NCBI GenBank assembly: GCA_963805325.1
Contig: CAWDTS010000001.1
Span: 562,874-626,873 of the forward strand
DNA length: 64,000 bases
Source: DASWJZ01 sp963805325
GTDB taxonomy: Bacteria; Pseudomonadota; Alphaproteobacteria; Rhizobiales; Afifellaceae
Direction: 5' to 3'
Part shown: piece by piece, positions 25,237 to 35,900 of the stretch
Position numbering within the stretch: the first letter of the stretch is position 1
Layout of the letters: each line of letters begins with the position of its first letter
Translations under genes and position numbers: made by a program
The notes under the pieces: model-generated
Databases searched by the model: none
What the model was told of the DNA's origin: nothing
The model's input: only the letters and a program-made list of their open reading frames with translations

Positions 25237-25744
25237 ATGCGCAGGACCCTTTTTGAAAACATCGTCCGCGGCCCGCTGACCAGAACCGCGGCCCGAGCCA
25301 GACGATGCGGCGCTCAAGGAACTTGCCGGCACGCTCGACCGCGCCGCGCGCAAGCGGCTCGGCCGCAGTCTCTCGATCCGCGAAGTCGACGCCGGCTCGT
25401 GCAACGGCTGCGAGCTTGAGATCCACGCGCTCAGCAACGCTTTCTATGACCTGGAGCGCTTCGGCCTACGCTTCGTCGCCTCGCCGCGGCACGCGGACGT
25501 GCTTCTCGTCACCGGGCCGGTGACGAAGAACATGGCGGAGGCGCTGAAGCGCACCTATGCCGCCACGCCCGACCCGAAATGGGTGGTCGCGGTCGGGGAC
25601 TGCGCCCTCGACGGCGGAATTTTCGCCGGATCCTATGCGGTCGTCGGAGGCGTTTCGGACGTGCTGCCGGTCAGCCTTCACATCCGCGGCTGCCCGCCCT
25701 CGCCGACCGCGCTTCTCAAGGGGCTTATCGGCCTCGTCGGGTGA
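25237..25744 (+). pseudogene. Hydrogenase-like small subunit (NuoB/HyfI type), frameshifted
   Basis: Begins MRRTLFENIVRGPLTRTAA, loses frame at about 25292-25294 (GCGGCCCGAGCC; removing one C restores EPDDAALKELAG), then runs on with the four cluster ligands: SCNGCE, GDCALDGG and RGCPPSP. About 168 residues if corrected (one base over 169 codons including the stop). It would hold the N2-like 4Fe-4S cluster next to the large subunit. The sequence after the shift is fully conserved, so the error is probably in the read rather than the cell. Last gene of the Ehr operon. Confidence 0.8.
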
Positions 25745-25951
25745 GGAAAGCTGGGGTTCCGCCGGTCCTCAGTCCTTAATGGGTTGGCAACACCCGCCCG
25801 GGTCATCCATGCGCGATTAAGCATGTGGCAGGGTCGTTCGGGTGAACGATAGTTCGCCGTCTCCAAAGCTGGACCTGCGCTGGACCGGCATAGCGCGCGT
25901 GCTAGTATCCGCGCGGTCCGTCTCACTGCCACGCCGGACGGGAGGGGTGCC

Positions 25952-28900
25952 TTGCGCGAAATCAAGGTCTTCGTCTCCTCGCCCGAGGATGCGCTTCTTG
26001 AGCGCAAGCGCCTCGCGCAGGTTGTCGAACGTCTGAACGGCGAGATTCGCGGCTTTGCGACGATCAGGCCGGTCCGCTGGGAGACTTCGTTCTACAAGGC
26101 GCACGCGACGTTTCAGACGCAGATCCCGGAAGCTGCGGACTGCGAGATCGTCGTTGGCATCCTCCGCCACAGGCTCGGCACGGCGTTGCCGAACGATTTT
26201 GCCAGGATGCCGAACGGCGATCCCTATCCGAGCGGCACCGCCTATGAGGTGCTTTCGGCGATGGAACGCCGCCGCACCGCCGAGTTGCCGGACGTCTACG
26301 TGTTCCGCTTCACCGAGCCGCCGACGGTTCGGCTCGACGATGCCACCGGACGGCATGCGGTGGAGGAGCAATGGGAACGCGTAAAGGCGTTCTTCTCCAC
26401 GTGGTTCGTCACGATGGAGGGCCAGTTCAAGGCCGCCTTCCAGACTTTCGCCTCGACCGACGACTTCGAGAAGAAGATCGAGGCGATGCTGCGGCAATGG
26501 ATCGAAGAGCATTTGCTCAAAGGCCGTGCCGTCATCTGGCCGATCGAATATAAAGGCTCGCCCTTCCGGGGATTGAAGTCGTTCGGCGTTCGGCACGCCT
26601 CGGTCTTCTTCGGACGCTCGCGCGACATTGCCCGGGCGACCGTCGCGCTGCGGGAGGCGGCCGATCGCGGCACGCCTTATCTCATGGTCATCGGCCCGAG
26701 CGGCGCGGGAAAATCCTCGCTGGCGCGCGCTGGCATCCTGCCGCGCATCACAGCGCCGGGTGTCGTTCCGCAGGTCGACGCGTGGCGCGCCGTCACCATG
26801 CGGCCAGGCGAGCGCGGGGCAAATCCCTTCGCGGCGTTCGCCGAGCAGTTGCTGCAGCAGGGACGCGGACGCGAAGCCGACACGCCGGATGTTTACGACG
26901 CTCTCCCGGAGATCGCCGAAAGCGGCTTCCGCACGCCGAAGGAGCTCGCCGACCTCCTGGCCCATGGGGACGAATCGGCGACGAAGCCGATCATCCATGC
27001 GCTCGACAGGATCGCCGAGACCGAGCAGGCCAAGGGCGGCTACGAGCGCCCGGTCCAGACGGCGCTCTTCCTCTTGATCGACCAGCTCGACGAACTCCTC
27101 GCCGTCGACGTGGCGGAGGACGTGCGGGCGAAGTTTGCGGCGCTTCTCGCCAGGCTCGTGGCGACGCGACGAGTCTGGGTCGTCTCGACGCTGAGAGCCG
27201 ATCTTTACGAGCGCTACATTGCCGTTCCCGATCTTCGCATGCTGAAGACGGAAGGCGCGTCCTATGACCTTCAGCCGCCCGGACAGGCGGAGCTAACGGA
27301 GATCGTCCGCCTCCCGGCAAAAGCAGCGAATCTGGTCTTTGAAACGGACGAGTCCGGGCGAACGCTCGACGAGCGCCTTTTGGCGGACGCCGGGCGGGCC
27401 GATATCCTGCCGCTCGTTCAGTTCACACTGAACCGGCTCTTCGAAGAACGGATCAGCGTCGACGGCGAGTGGCAACTGACGCACGCCGCCTATGACGCGA
27501 TTGGCGGACTTGACGGCGCGATCGACACCGAGGCGGAAAGGGCGCTCGCTCCACTCGGCGAAGCGCATTTGAAGGCCCTCCCGCGCCTTCTCAGGCAGCT
27601 CGCCGCACAGTCGAGCGATGTGGAGAGCGGATCGGAGGCGAGCCCGTCCGGTCCGCTCACGATCCGCGCCGTTCCAATCGAGGAGGTCGCACACGACGCC
27701 GCCACGGCGCGCCTCGTCGAGGCGCTCGTCAGCGCCCGCGTTCTTTTGGCCACCGGCGACGAGAAGGCGCGCACCGTCCGCATCGCTCACCAGCGTGTAC
27801 TGGAGAGCTGGAAGCGTGCGCGCGACATCGTGGCGGCGAACGCCGACTTTTTTCGCATCCGCGAGGAAGTCGAGACCGAGCGTCGGCGCTGGGAGGAGGC
27901 AGGCCATGCGCGCGATCGCCTCATTCCGCGCGGTCTTCGATTGGCGGAAGCGGAGGATATTCAGAAACGCTTCGGCGATGAGATCTCCCCGCAGGCGCAG
28001 GCCTTTATATCCGCGTCCGGCAATCGGGCGCGGCTCTGGGGGCGCCTGACGGCAGCAACCGCGATCGTCTTCTTCGGTGTGGCGATCGCTGCCGGATATT
28101 TTGGATGGCTTTCGCACATGCACGCCGAGGCCGAGCAGCAGGCGCGGCAGGAAGCGCAGCAGCTCGCGACCTCCGAGCATGCCGCCAGAGAGGAGGCGCA
28201 GAACAATTTCACGATCGCGAAGGGGACTGTCGACGGCATTATCGAGCAGGTCGCCGAAGGGCTGCGCGGCTCCGCGGGCGTGCCGACCGAAACCATTCGC
28301 AAGGTTCTCTCCAACCTCGAGGCCGCGGTTGACCGCCTGAACGCGTCAGCGCCCGATGACCCCAGCCTGAAGCGCAGCCGCGTCGCGATGCTGCGCCAGT
28401 TCGGTGAAACCTATGCGTCGGCCGGTGAAAGTCCCGCCGCGATCGATGCCTACGATCAGGCGATCGCGATCGCCCGCGGCTTGCTGGCCAACGACCCGGA
28501 CAATATCGATTTGCAGCGGCAGATGGCCGAGGTGCTGGAGCGCCTCGGCGACCTGAATTATCGCATCGGAAAGCCGGACGTGTCCTTGGCCGCGTTGACG
28601 GAGGGATTGGCTCTCAACCGCAAGCTTGTCGCCCTCGACGACGAGCCGGCGACCTGGAGCCATATCTCGAATTGTCTCAACCTCATCGGCGACCTCAGGC
28701 GGCGTGCCGGGGATTCCTCTGGAGCGCTCACCGAGTATGAGGAAGGCGTCGAGATCGGACGCCGCCTTGAAAAGAGCGACCCCACGAATGTCGTCTGGCA
28801 GGAGGGGCTTGCGGTTTCCCTCATCCATTTTGGCGATGTGAAGGCCGCGTTGGGCGACGTTGGCGGATCGCTCGCCGCTTTTTCGGAAGGCCTCGAGACC

Positions 28901-29689
28901 TGGCGCAAGATCGCCGCGACGGATCCGGGCAACCTGATCTGGCTGCATGAAGTCGGGATGGCACTGAACAGCATCGGAGACATCGAGCTCGGAGCCTCCC
29001 AGTTCGCCGCGGCAAAAGCCTCCTTTGAGGAGGGGCTCAGTATCGATCGCCGACTTAATCGGGCCGATCCCGACCACAAGAGGTGGCAGGGCGACCTCGC
29101 CACCAGCCTGGATCGGGTCGGCGATATTCGCGTGCGTGAGAAGGATCTGCCGGCCGCCCAATCGCTTTTTGAGGAGAGCCTCCGCATCCGCCGCGTGCTC
29201 GTCAGTTGGGATCCGGCCAATTTCGAGTGGCAGCGTGACGCCGCGTCGAGCCTCTTCAATATCGGCGATGTCAAGCTCGCGACCGGCGATGTGCCTGGCA
29301 TGCAAGCCGCTTACGACGAGGGGCTATCGATCTTACGCAAACTCACCGCCCTCAGCCCGGAGAACACGCGCTGGCAAAGGAACCTCGCCGGCGCTTTGAA
29401 GAAGGCTGGCGACCAGAAGCTCGCCTCCAGCGGCGAAGATGCCGCCCTCGACCTCTATCAGGAGGCGGTCGGTATCCGCCGCAAGCTCATCAATCTCGAC
29501 CCGGCCAACCTGCATTGGCGGCTGGAGTTGCTGACCGCGTTGGAAGGTGTCGCGCACAGCGCGAGAGGGGAGGTACGCACGAAGGCTGTCAACGAGGCCC
29601 TTGCGATCCTGGAGGACCTGCAGCGTGCGGGCGCTCTTCCGGCAGATCAGGTGCGGTGGGACGGCGTTTTGCGCGCGATGCTCGAATAG
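25952..29689 (+). CDS. DUF4062 - STAND NTPase - TPR signalling protein
   Basis: 1245 residues. Residues 1-120 are a DUF4062 domain (REIKVFVSSPEDALLERKRL), a TIR-like effector-associated module. Residues about 200-680 are a STAND-type ATPase with Walker A GPSGAGKS at 248-255 and Walker B-like LFLLIDQLDELL. A transmembrane segment lies near 690-710 (TAIVFFGVAIAAGYFGWL), then a short coiled coil, then TPR-like repeats to the end (each about 50 residues, for example GDVGGSLAAFSEGLETWRKI). The TTG at 25952 follows GGAGGGG and is used as start. Convergent, 28 bases apart, with the patatin gene. STAND proteins with TPR sensors often act in phage or stress defence; here it is a candidate. Confidence 0.82.
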   Translation: MREIKVFVSSPEDALLERKRLAQVVERLNGEIRGFATIRPVRWETSFYKAHATFQTQIPEAADCEIVVGILRHRLGTALPNDFARMPNGDPYPSGTAYEVLSAMERRRTAELPDVYVFRFTEPPTVRLDDATGRHAVEEQWERVKAFFSTWFVTMEGQFKAAFQTFASTDDFEKKIEAMLRQWIEEHLLKGRAVIWPIEYKGSPFRGLKSFGVRHASVFFGRSRDIARATVALREAADRGTPYLMVIGPSGAGKSSLARAGILPRITAPGVVPQVDAWRAVTMRPGERGANPFAAFAEQLLQQGRGREADTPDVYDALPEIAESGFRTPKELADLLAHGDESATKPIIHALDRIAETEQAKGGYERPVQTALFLLIDQLDELLAVDVAEDVRAKFAALLARLVATRRVWVVSTLRADLYERYIAVPDLRMLKTEGASYDLQPPGQAELTEIVRLPAKAANLVFETDESGRTLDERLLADAGRADILPLVQFTLNRLFEERISVDGEWQLTHAAYDAIGGLDGAIDTEAERALAPLGEAHLKALPRLLRQLAAQSSDVESGSEASPSGPLTIRAVPIEEVAHDAATARLVEALVSARVLLATGDEKARTVRIAHQRVLESWKRARDIVAANADFFRIREEVETERRRWEEAGHARDRLIPRGLRLAEAEDIQKRFGDEISPQAQAFISASGNRARLWGRLTAATAIVFFGVAIAAGYFGWLSHMHAEAEQQARQEAQQLATSEHAAREEAQNNFTIAKGTVDGIIEQVAEGLRGSAGVPTETIRKVLSNLEAAVDRLNASAPDDPSLKRSRVAMLRQFGETYASAGESPAAIDAYDQAIAIARGLLANDPDNIDLQRQMAEVLERLGDLNYRIGKPDVSLAALTEGLALNRKLVALDDEPATWSHISNCLNLIGDLRRRAGDSSGALTEYEEGVEIGRRLEKSDPTNVVWQEGLAVSLIHFGDVKAALGDVGGSLAAFSEGLETWRKIAATDPGNLIWLHEVGMALNSIGDIELGASQFAAAKASFEEGLSIDRRLNRADPDHKRWQGDLATSLDRVGDIRVREKDLPAAQSLFEESLRIRRVLVSWDPANFEWQRDAASSLFNIGDVKLATGDVPGMQAAYDEGLSILRKLTALSPENTRWQRNLAGALKKAGDQKLASSGEDAALDLYQEAVGIRRKLINLDPANLHWRLELLTALEGVAHSARGEVRTKAVNEALAILEDLQRAGALPADQVRWDGVLRAMLE

Positions 29690-29717
29690 GGCGACGGGGC
29701 GCGTCGTCGAGGCGGCT

Positions 29718-30906
29718 CTACGACGGTCCTTTGGGGCCTCTCGCCAGGCGGATATGTTCGGGGAGCATCTGCTTCTCCGCCGCCAGCTTGCCGAGATCGT
29801 ACATCACGGGGATATTCTCGGAGGCGTCGAGGCGCCGGTAGTCGCTGATTTCCTTTGCATCGAGATTTATGCCGAGCTCAGTCGCAAGCCACTCTTTCTC
29901 GAGCAGCACGTCGTAGCGCAGAAAATTGAAGAGAGGCATGTTGTAGGGCGGTGGTGCTTCTCCCAGATCTCCGAGCTCCGAGCTCGCCGTCCATTTGACG
30001 GGGCTCGATCCCAGCCAAGACATCAGCATGAGCACAAGCTGCTGCGCGTCCGACACTTGCGCCGTAAGCGCATGGAACGCGATCCCGAGCGTGCGCAAGA
30101 GCGGCAATTCGTCAAGAGCGATGCGCGGACGATAAGAGCCTGTCCCCACCGAGATGATCGTCAGGTGCTCCGCACCGAGCTGCCAGCAAAGGCCATAGGG
30201 AGGGAGCGCCGCGACCATCAGGAGATGGAGAGCAGGGCTGTTATGCGGGCTGACACCGCCATCCACGAAGAGGCCCGGCTTGGCTCCCTGGACGATCTCA
30301 ATCGGCTGCGGATCGAAGTAGTTCGGGGCGGCGGTGCTGGCCCGCACTATGTTGACCAGCGGATAGTGCCGGTTGCCGATGAAGGACTTGTCCGCCGGCG
30401 TTTCCCAGAAGGCAGAGCGCGGATTGTTCATGACGATCCAGGTGCTGCCTGTATCCATGCGCTTGGTGACGATGCAGAGGCCGGTGCGAAGATCCTCGGA
30501 GTCGAGTGTTCGCGGACCGATAATCGCATCGAGTTCGCGCGCCAGCTGCCGAGAGTCAAAGCGGGCTCGGAGCCCAGTCAAACGCCACATCGATCGCTGG
30601 AACACGCGCGGCCCGAAGTTTTTGTAGAAATCGTGAAGCTCAGAGGCGCGAAAGCCGAGGGCAAGACCGCTGGCGATGATCGCGCCCGTCGACGTGCCGC
30701 CGATCAGATCGAACCAGTCGCCGAGCAATACGGGTTTGCCTTCGATCGCCTCGATCAGAATTCTCAAGCCTTTCCAGGAAGGCGAGAGTCATGGCTCCCC
30801 GCACGCCGCCGCCGTCGAGAGAAAGGATTCGCTTCGGCCCGGGGCCGAATAGATGCCGGTCGCGCGGCAGAGCAGTGGCGGAATCGGGACGGACCGAGCT
30901 GTTCAT
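29718..30906 (-). pseudogene. Patatin-like phospholipase, frameshifted
   Basis: Patatin-fold lipid acyl hydrolase of about 395 residues if corrected. Oxyanion motif SLDGGGVRG near residue 30, nucleophile elbow GGTSTGAI and catalytic aspartate motif FVDGGV are all present, so the Ser-Asp dyad is intact. The frame shifts at about 30762-30768 between FLERLE and ILIEAIEGKPVLL; the span is one base over 396 codons. The ATG at 30906 gives MNSSVRPDSATALP. It lies 55 bases downstream of the SLOG gene on the same strand. Patatins beside nucleotide-sensing proteins are known effectors (for example CapV in CBASS), which suggests membrane phospholipids as targets. Confidence 0.78.
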
Positions 30907-30961
30907 TGCAGCGGTGACGAGTGGATCGGAGCCCGGTCAATCCCACAGAGCCATGACAGCT

Positions 30962-31697
30962 TCATGCCACACCTCCCCCGCGCACGGGAAACTGACGCCC
31001 CGGCGACGGACTCTGGTGAATAGCTAGCAGAGTTTTGCTCGCGGTGGCTACCATTGTGCGGATCATCGCCTTGTCGACGATACGTTCGCCAATCAGGAGA
31101 CGCGCCGTTTGCGGGGTTTCGCTTCCGGACGTCGGCAACCACAGGACAGGTCGACCGATGCGCCGCGCCAGTTGCACGACTTCCGCCGTCCCCCCGACGC
31201 CGCTCGCTTCTTCGCCATCCCAGATCGTGATGAGCATATCGCTCGAATTCGACCAGACGCACGCCCAGGGCGGCGTAGGCGGCCAGGCGGTCTTGTTCGG
31301 TATCGTGCCTGCCGTTCATCTCGATGACCTCGGTCGCCCTTTCGAGCAGCATGCGGTACCCGGCGCGTGAATCCGGCGCGAAATCTGCCGCGTAGTCGTC
31401 GCGGCTAAACGGCAGCAGCGCGGTCAGGTGGATGCCCTGATCGAGAGCCGCTTCCGCCACGATCCGGTCCGCTCCCTCGGCGAGTGCGGAGATGACATGC
31501 AAGGCGGGATGGGGCGCGTTGCCGCCCTGTGCCGGCAAAGGAATGCGCTCAATACCACGACGCAAGGCCGGCAGGATCCGGCAAATCTCCCGCGCCAGGC
31601 GTGTCCCGTCTTCGGCAACCAGTTTGTTGAGCCGGTGGCCGGTCACGCCCACCTGCAGGCTCGCCGCCGGGCGGAAATCGGTCTTCAGCTCGATCAT
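30962..31697 (-). pseudogene. SLOG-superfamily nucleotide-sensor-like protein, frameshifted
   Basis: About 244 residues if corrected. The N-terminal strand-loop VGVTGHRLNKLV and the segment ISALAEGADRIVAEAALDQG, then DMLITIWDGEEASGVGGTAE and a V-L-W-L strand, are the pattern of SLOG domains, Rossmann-like sensors of NAD-derived or other nucleotide ligands. The frame shifts at about 31247 (GTCGAATTCGAGC; skipping one T restores SSDMLITIWDG). Start at the ATG giving MIELKTDFRPAASL; the frame opens earlier at 31745. First gene of a SLOG-patatin pair that faces the STAND gene and is divergent from the RND operon. Confidence 0.72.
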
Positions 31698-31832
31698 GTC
31701 ACGCTTGCGATTATCAGAACCGGGTGCGCGCGGCGAGGGCACCACAGGCGCTCTCGCTGGAATCCGGCTCGGGATTGGATTAGCGTCTGCGGCTGGATTG
31801 CAGTTTGGCGTTGACGTCTCATGGGGGATGGG

Positions 31833-32912
31833 ATGGCGGTTGCGGTAAGGCTTGCCCTTGTTTTCCTGGTTGGTCTGGCCCTCGCTGCCTGCCGCGGGGA
31901 GACCCAGTCAACGTCGCCGATCCGCCCCGTACGGACGGTGACGGCGCACCTCACACTCGACGCCGATCCGATCACCATGACGGGTCAGATCCAGTCGCGC
32001 GATCAAGCGAATCTCGCCTTTCGCATTGGCGGCCGGATGGTCGAGCGCAGCGTATCGGTCGGCGATTCCGTGGCGCCTGGGCAGACCATCGCACGCCTTG
32101 ACACGGCCGACGCCGAGAACGCCTTGACCGGGGCGCGCGCCAATCTCGCCGCTGTAGAGGCGACGCTGACGCAGGCGCAAGCAGACGAGAAGCGCCAGAA
32201 TGAGTTGCTGCAGCAGGGCGTCATCGCTAATGCGCGCTACGAAAAGGCGGCGCAGGCGCTGCAGTCCGCCCAGGCGCAGGTCGATGCGGCGACCGCCCAG
32301 GCACAATCCGCGGAGGACAGTCTCGGCTATGCCGAACTGAAGTCGGATACGTCGGGTGTCGTGACGGCCACCGGCGCCGAGCCGGGCGAGGTCGTGCAGG
32401 CCGGCCGCATGATCGTCCAGGTCGCGCGCGAAGGCGGCAAGGATGCCGTGTTCAACGTTCCGGCGCGGCTCATCCGAGGTGCGCCGGCCCATCCGCCGCC
32501 GGTTTCGGTAGCGCTCCCCGACGACCCATCGATCACCGCGACCGGGACCGTGCGCGAAGTGGCTCCACAGGCTGACGCGACGACCGGCACCTATCTCGTC
32601 AAGGTCGGACTGATTGATCCGCCGCCGTCGATGCGGCTTGGGGCGACGATCGTCGGCACCATCTCGCTCAGCTCCCAGTCTGTCGTCAGGCTGCCGGGCG
32701 CGGCGATGACCGAGGTCGACGGCAAGCCGGCGGTCTGGGTCGTCGACCCGGCAGGCACGACCGTGGCTCTCCGGCCGGTCAGCGTGCTGCGCTACAATTC
32801 CGACGCTGTCATCATCACCGACGGTCTGGCCGACGGTGAGACGGTCGTCGCGGCGGGCGTTCACGCGTTGCAGCCCGGACAGGAGGTCAGGCTGCTGAAC
32901 GACAATTCATGA
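31833..32912 (+). CDS. RND efflux periplasmic adaptor (HlyD/MFP family) lipoprotein
   Basis: About 359 residues. The signal peptide ends in a lipobox (LALAAC, Cys near residue 20), so the protein is anchored in the inner membrane by lipid. Then RTVTAHL..., an N-terminal barrel half (NLAFRIGGRMVERSVSVGDS), a coiled-coil hairpin (about 85-150, rich in A, Q and E) and the second lipoyl half (SDTSGVVTATGAEPGEVVQA). ATG 31833 is preferred because GGGGG lies seven bases before it and the signal peptide is then of normal length; 31821 is the alternative. Overlaps the pump gene by four bases. Confidence 0.85.
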   Translation: MAVAVRLALVFLVGLALAACRGETQSTSPIRPVRTVTAHLTLDADPITMTGQIQSRDQANLAFRIGGRMVERSVSVGDSVAPGQTIARLDTADAENALTGARANLAAVEATLTQAQADEKRQNELLQQGVIANARYEKAAQALQSAQAQVDAATAQAQSAEDSLGYAELKSDTSGVVTATGAEPGEVVQAGRMIVQVAREGGKDAVFNVPARLIRGAPAHPPPVSVALPDDPSITATGTVREVAPQADATTGTYLVKVGLIDPPPSMRLGATIVGTISLSSQSVVRLPGAAMTEVDGKPAVWVVDPAGTTVALRPVSVLRYNSDAVIITDGLADGETVVAAGVHALQPGQEVRLLNDNS

Positions 32913-35900
32913 GCAGCGGCTTCAATCTGTCGGAATGGGCGCTGCGGCACCGATCGCTGGTATGGTTCTTCATCATAATCATCCTGGCGGCCGGGGCATA
33001 TTCCTACGTTCGGCTGGGGCGTGCCGAGGATCCGGCGTTCACGATCAAGACGATGGTCGTCCAGGTGATCTGGCCTGGCGCCACGATCGAAGAGACGCTC
33101 GAGCAGATTACCGACAGGGTCGAGAAGAAGCTGCAGGAGACGCCGGGGCTCGACTACATCAAGTCCTTCACCGTGCCGGGAAAGGCGACGGTCTACGTTC
33201 AGCTCCGAGGCGATGTCGGGCCGAAGGGGGTTACTGACGCTTGGTACCAGGTCCGCAAGAAGGTCAGCGACATTCGCGCGCGCCTGCCGGAAGGTGTGGT
33301 CGGCCCCTTTTTCAACGACGAGTTCGGCGACACCTACGGCATCATCTATGCGTTCACGTCCGACGGGTTCACGCCCCGCGAACTGCGCGATCACGTCGAA
33401 AGCATCCGCGGTCGGCTGCTCGACATCCAGCATGTCGCCAAGGTCGACGTTTTCGGAGCGCAGGACGAAAAGATCTATATCGAATTCTCGGTTAACCAAC
33501 TCGCCGGGCTCAATCTCGACAGAGAAGCGCTCATCCGGTCGCTGCAGGCGCAGAACGCGGTGACTCCGGCGGGCGTGATTCAGGACAAGGACGAAAAGAT
33601 CCTCGTTCAGGTCCAGGGCTCCTTCAAGTCTGAAGAGGATCTTCGGCGGATCAACTTCGTCGCCAACGGTCGCCTGTTTCGGCTGAGCGACATCGCCACA
33701 GTCAAGCGCATGTACAGCGACCCGCCGCAGCCCCTGTTCCGCTACAACGGCGAGCCGGCGATCGGGCTTGCGATCTCGATGGCGCCGGGCGGCGACATCC
33801 TGCGGCTCGGCGAGGACGTCGCGCACGAGATGCAGGCGATCACCGCCGATTTGCCTATCGGGATCGAGCCGCATCTCGTCGCCGACCAGCCGCAGGTCGT
33901 GGAACGCGCCGTGAGCGAATTCACCGAAGCGCTGTGGGAAGCCGTGGCGATCGTGCTGGCTATCAGCTTCCTCAGCCTCGGCGTGCGCGCCGGGGCCGTG
34001 GTTGCCTGTGCCATCCCGCTCGTGCTCGCCGCCGTGTTCGTGTGCATGGACATTCTGGGGATCGATCTGCAGCGGATCTCGCTCGGTGCGCTGATCATCG
34101 CGCTCGGCCTTTTGGTCGATGACGCGATGATCACCGTCGAGACGATGGTGACCAAGCTCGAGGAAGGCTGGGACAAAGCGCGCGCCGCGACCTTCGCCTA
34201 CTCCTCGACGGCGTTTCCGATGTTGACCGGCACGCTCGTCACGGCCTGTGGCTTCGTGCCGGTCGGTTTCGCCAAGAGCTCGGCGGGGGAATACACCTTC
34301 TCGCTCTTCGCGGTGGTATCGATCGCGCTTCTCATCTCCTGGGTCGTCGCCGTCGTATTCGCGCCCTTGATCGGCGTGGCGATCCTCCGGGCAAAGCCCA
34401 GCGATCACGCCCATGCCGGCCCCGGGCGGGTCGGCCGTCTCTATCGGCGCTTCGTAAGCACGGCGATGCGCTGGCGCTGGGTCACCATCGTACTCACCAT
34501 TGCGCTGCTCGGCGCGTCGCTGGGCGCACTGACGCTCGTCTCGCAACAATTCTTCCCGCCCTCCGATCGGCCTGAGCTCACCGTCGATCTGAAGCTCTCG
34601 GAAGCGTCCACCATCTATGCCACCGATCGCGCGATGCAGAAGCTCGAAGCGCTTCTGAAGGACGATCCGGACATCGACCACTGGAGCGCTTATGTCGGCA
34701 CCGGGGCGGTACGCTTCTATCTGCCGCTCGCCGTCGAGGTGCCGAACGACTTCTTCGCCCAGGCGGTCATCGTCACGAAGAGCCTCAAGGCGCGCGAGCG
34801 CGTGCGTGCCCGGCTTGAGCCCGCGATCGCCGAAAATATTCCCGAAGCCGTTTCGCGGCTGTCGCCGCTCGAGCTTGGTCCTCCGATCGGCTGGCCGCTG
34901 CAGTATCGAGTCGCCGGCCCGGATCTGGATAAGGTCCGCAAGATCGCCTACGACGCCGCAGCGGTCGTCGCCTCCCATCCGAACGTGCGAAAAGTCAATT
35001 TCGACTGGATGGAGCCGGTGCGGACGCTTCGCATCAAGGTCGATCAGGACCAGGCGCGGCTTTTCGGCGTCAGCTCCGAGCAGCTCGCCTTCGCGTTGAA
35101 CGCGGTCGTCTCCGGATCGACAATCACGCAGGTGCGCGACGGCATCTATCTCGTCGACGTGGTGGTGCGCGGAGAGGAGGCCGACCGGATCTCGCCTTCG
35201 CTGTTGCGGACACTGCCGATCCGGCTCCCGAACGGCGGCATGGTACCGCTGCTTCAGCTTGCTTCGGTCGAATACGGTCAGGACTATCCCCTGATCTGGC
35301 GGCGGGGAAAGCTCCCGACGCTGACCGTGCAGTCGGACGTCACCGGAGGGGCTCTTCCGGAGACCGTGGCGCGGGACCTGCAGCCGAAGATCGACACCCT
35401 GAATGCGGGTCTGCCGCCGGGCTATTCGGTCGTCGTCGGCGGCGGGGTCGAGGAGGCCGCGCAGTCGAGGGCCTCCGTCGCCGCCGTGCTGCCGCTCGCC
35501 GGCATCCTCATGCTGATCGTGCTCATGATCCAGCTGCAGAGCTTCAGCCGCGTCTTCCTCGTCATCAGCGTCGCGCCGTTCGGCATGATCGGCGTGACCG
35601 CCGCGATGCTCTTGTCCGGCAAGCCGCTCGGCTTCGTTGCGCTGCTCGGCGTGATCGCGCTCGTCGGGATGATCATCCGCAACTCCGTCATCCTCGTCGA
35701 TCAGATCGAGACCGAGAAGACGCATGGCCGCGCGACCTGGGATGCGGTCGTGGAAGCGAGCGGACACCGCGTTCGGCCGATCCTGCTCACGGCCGCTGCG
35801 GCGATCCTGGCGATGATCCCGATCGCGCCGACGGTATTCTGGGGCCCGATGGCCTACGCCATCATGGGTGGTCTGGCGGTGGCGACGGCGTTGACGCTGG

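Noticed and set aside
25952..31697. CBASS system
   Set aside because: Patatin is a known CBASS effector but no CD-NTase/cyclase or Cap2/Cap3-type gene is nearby.
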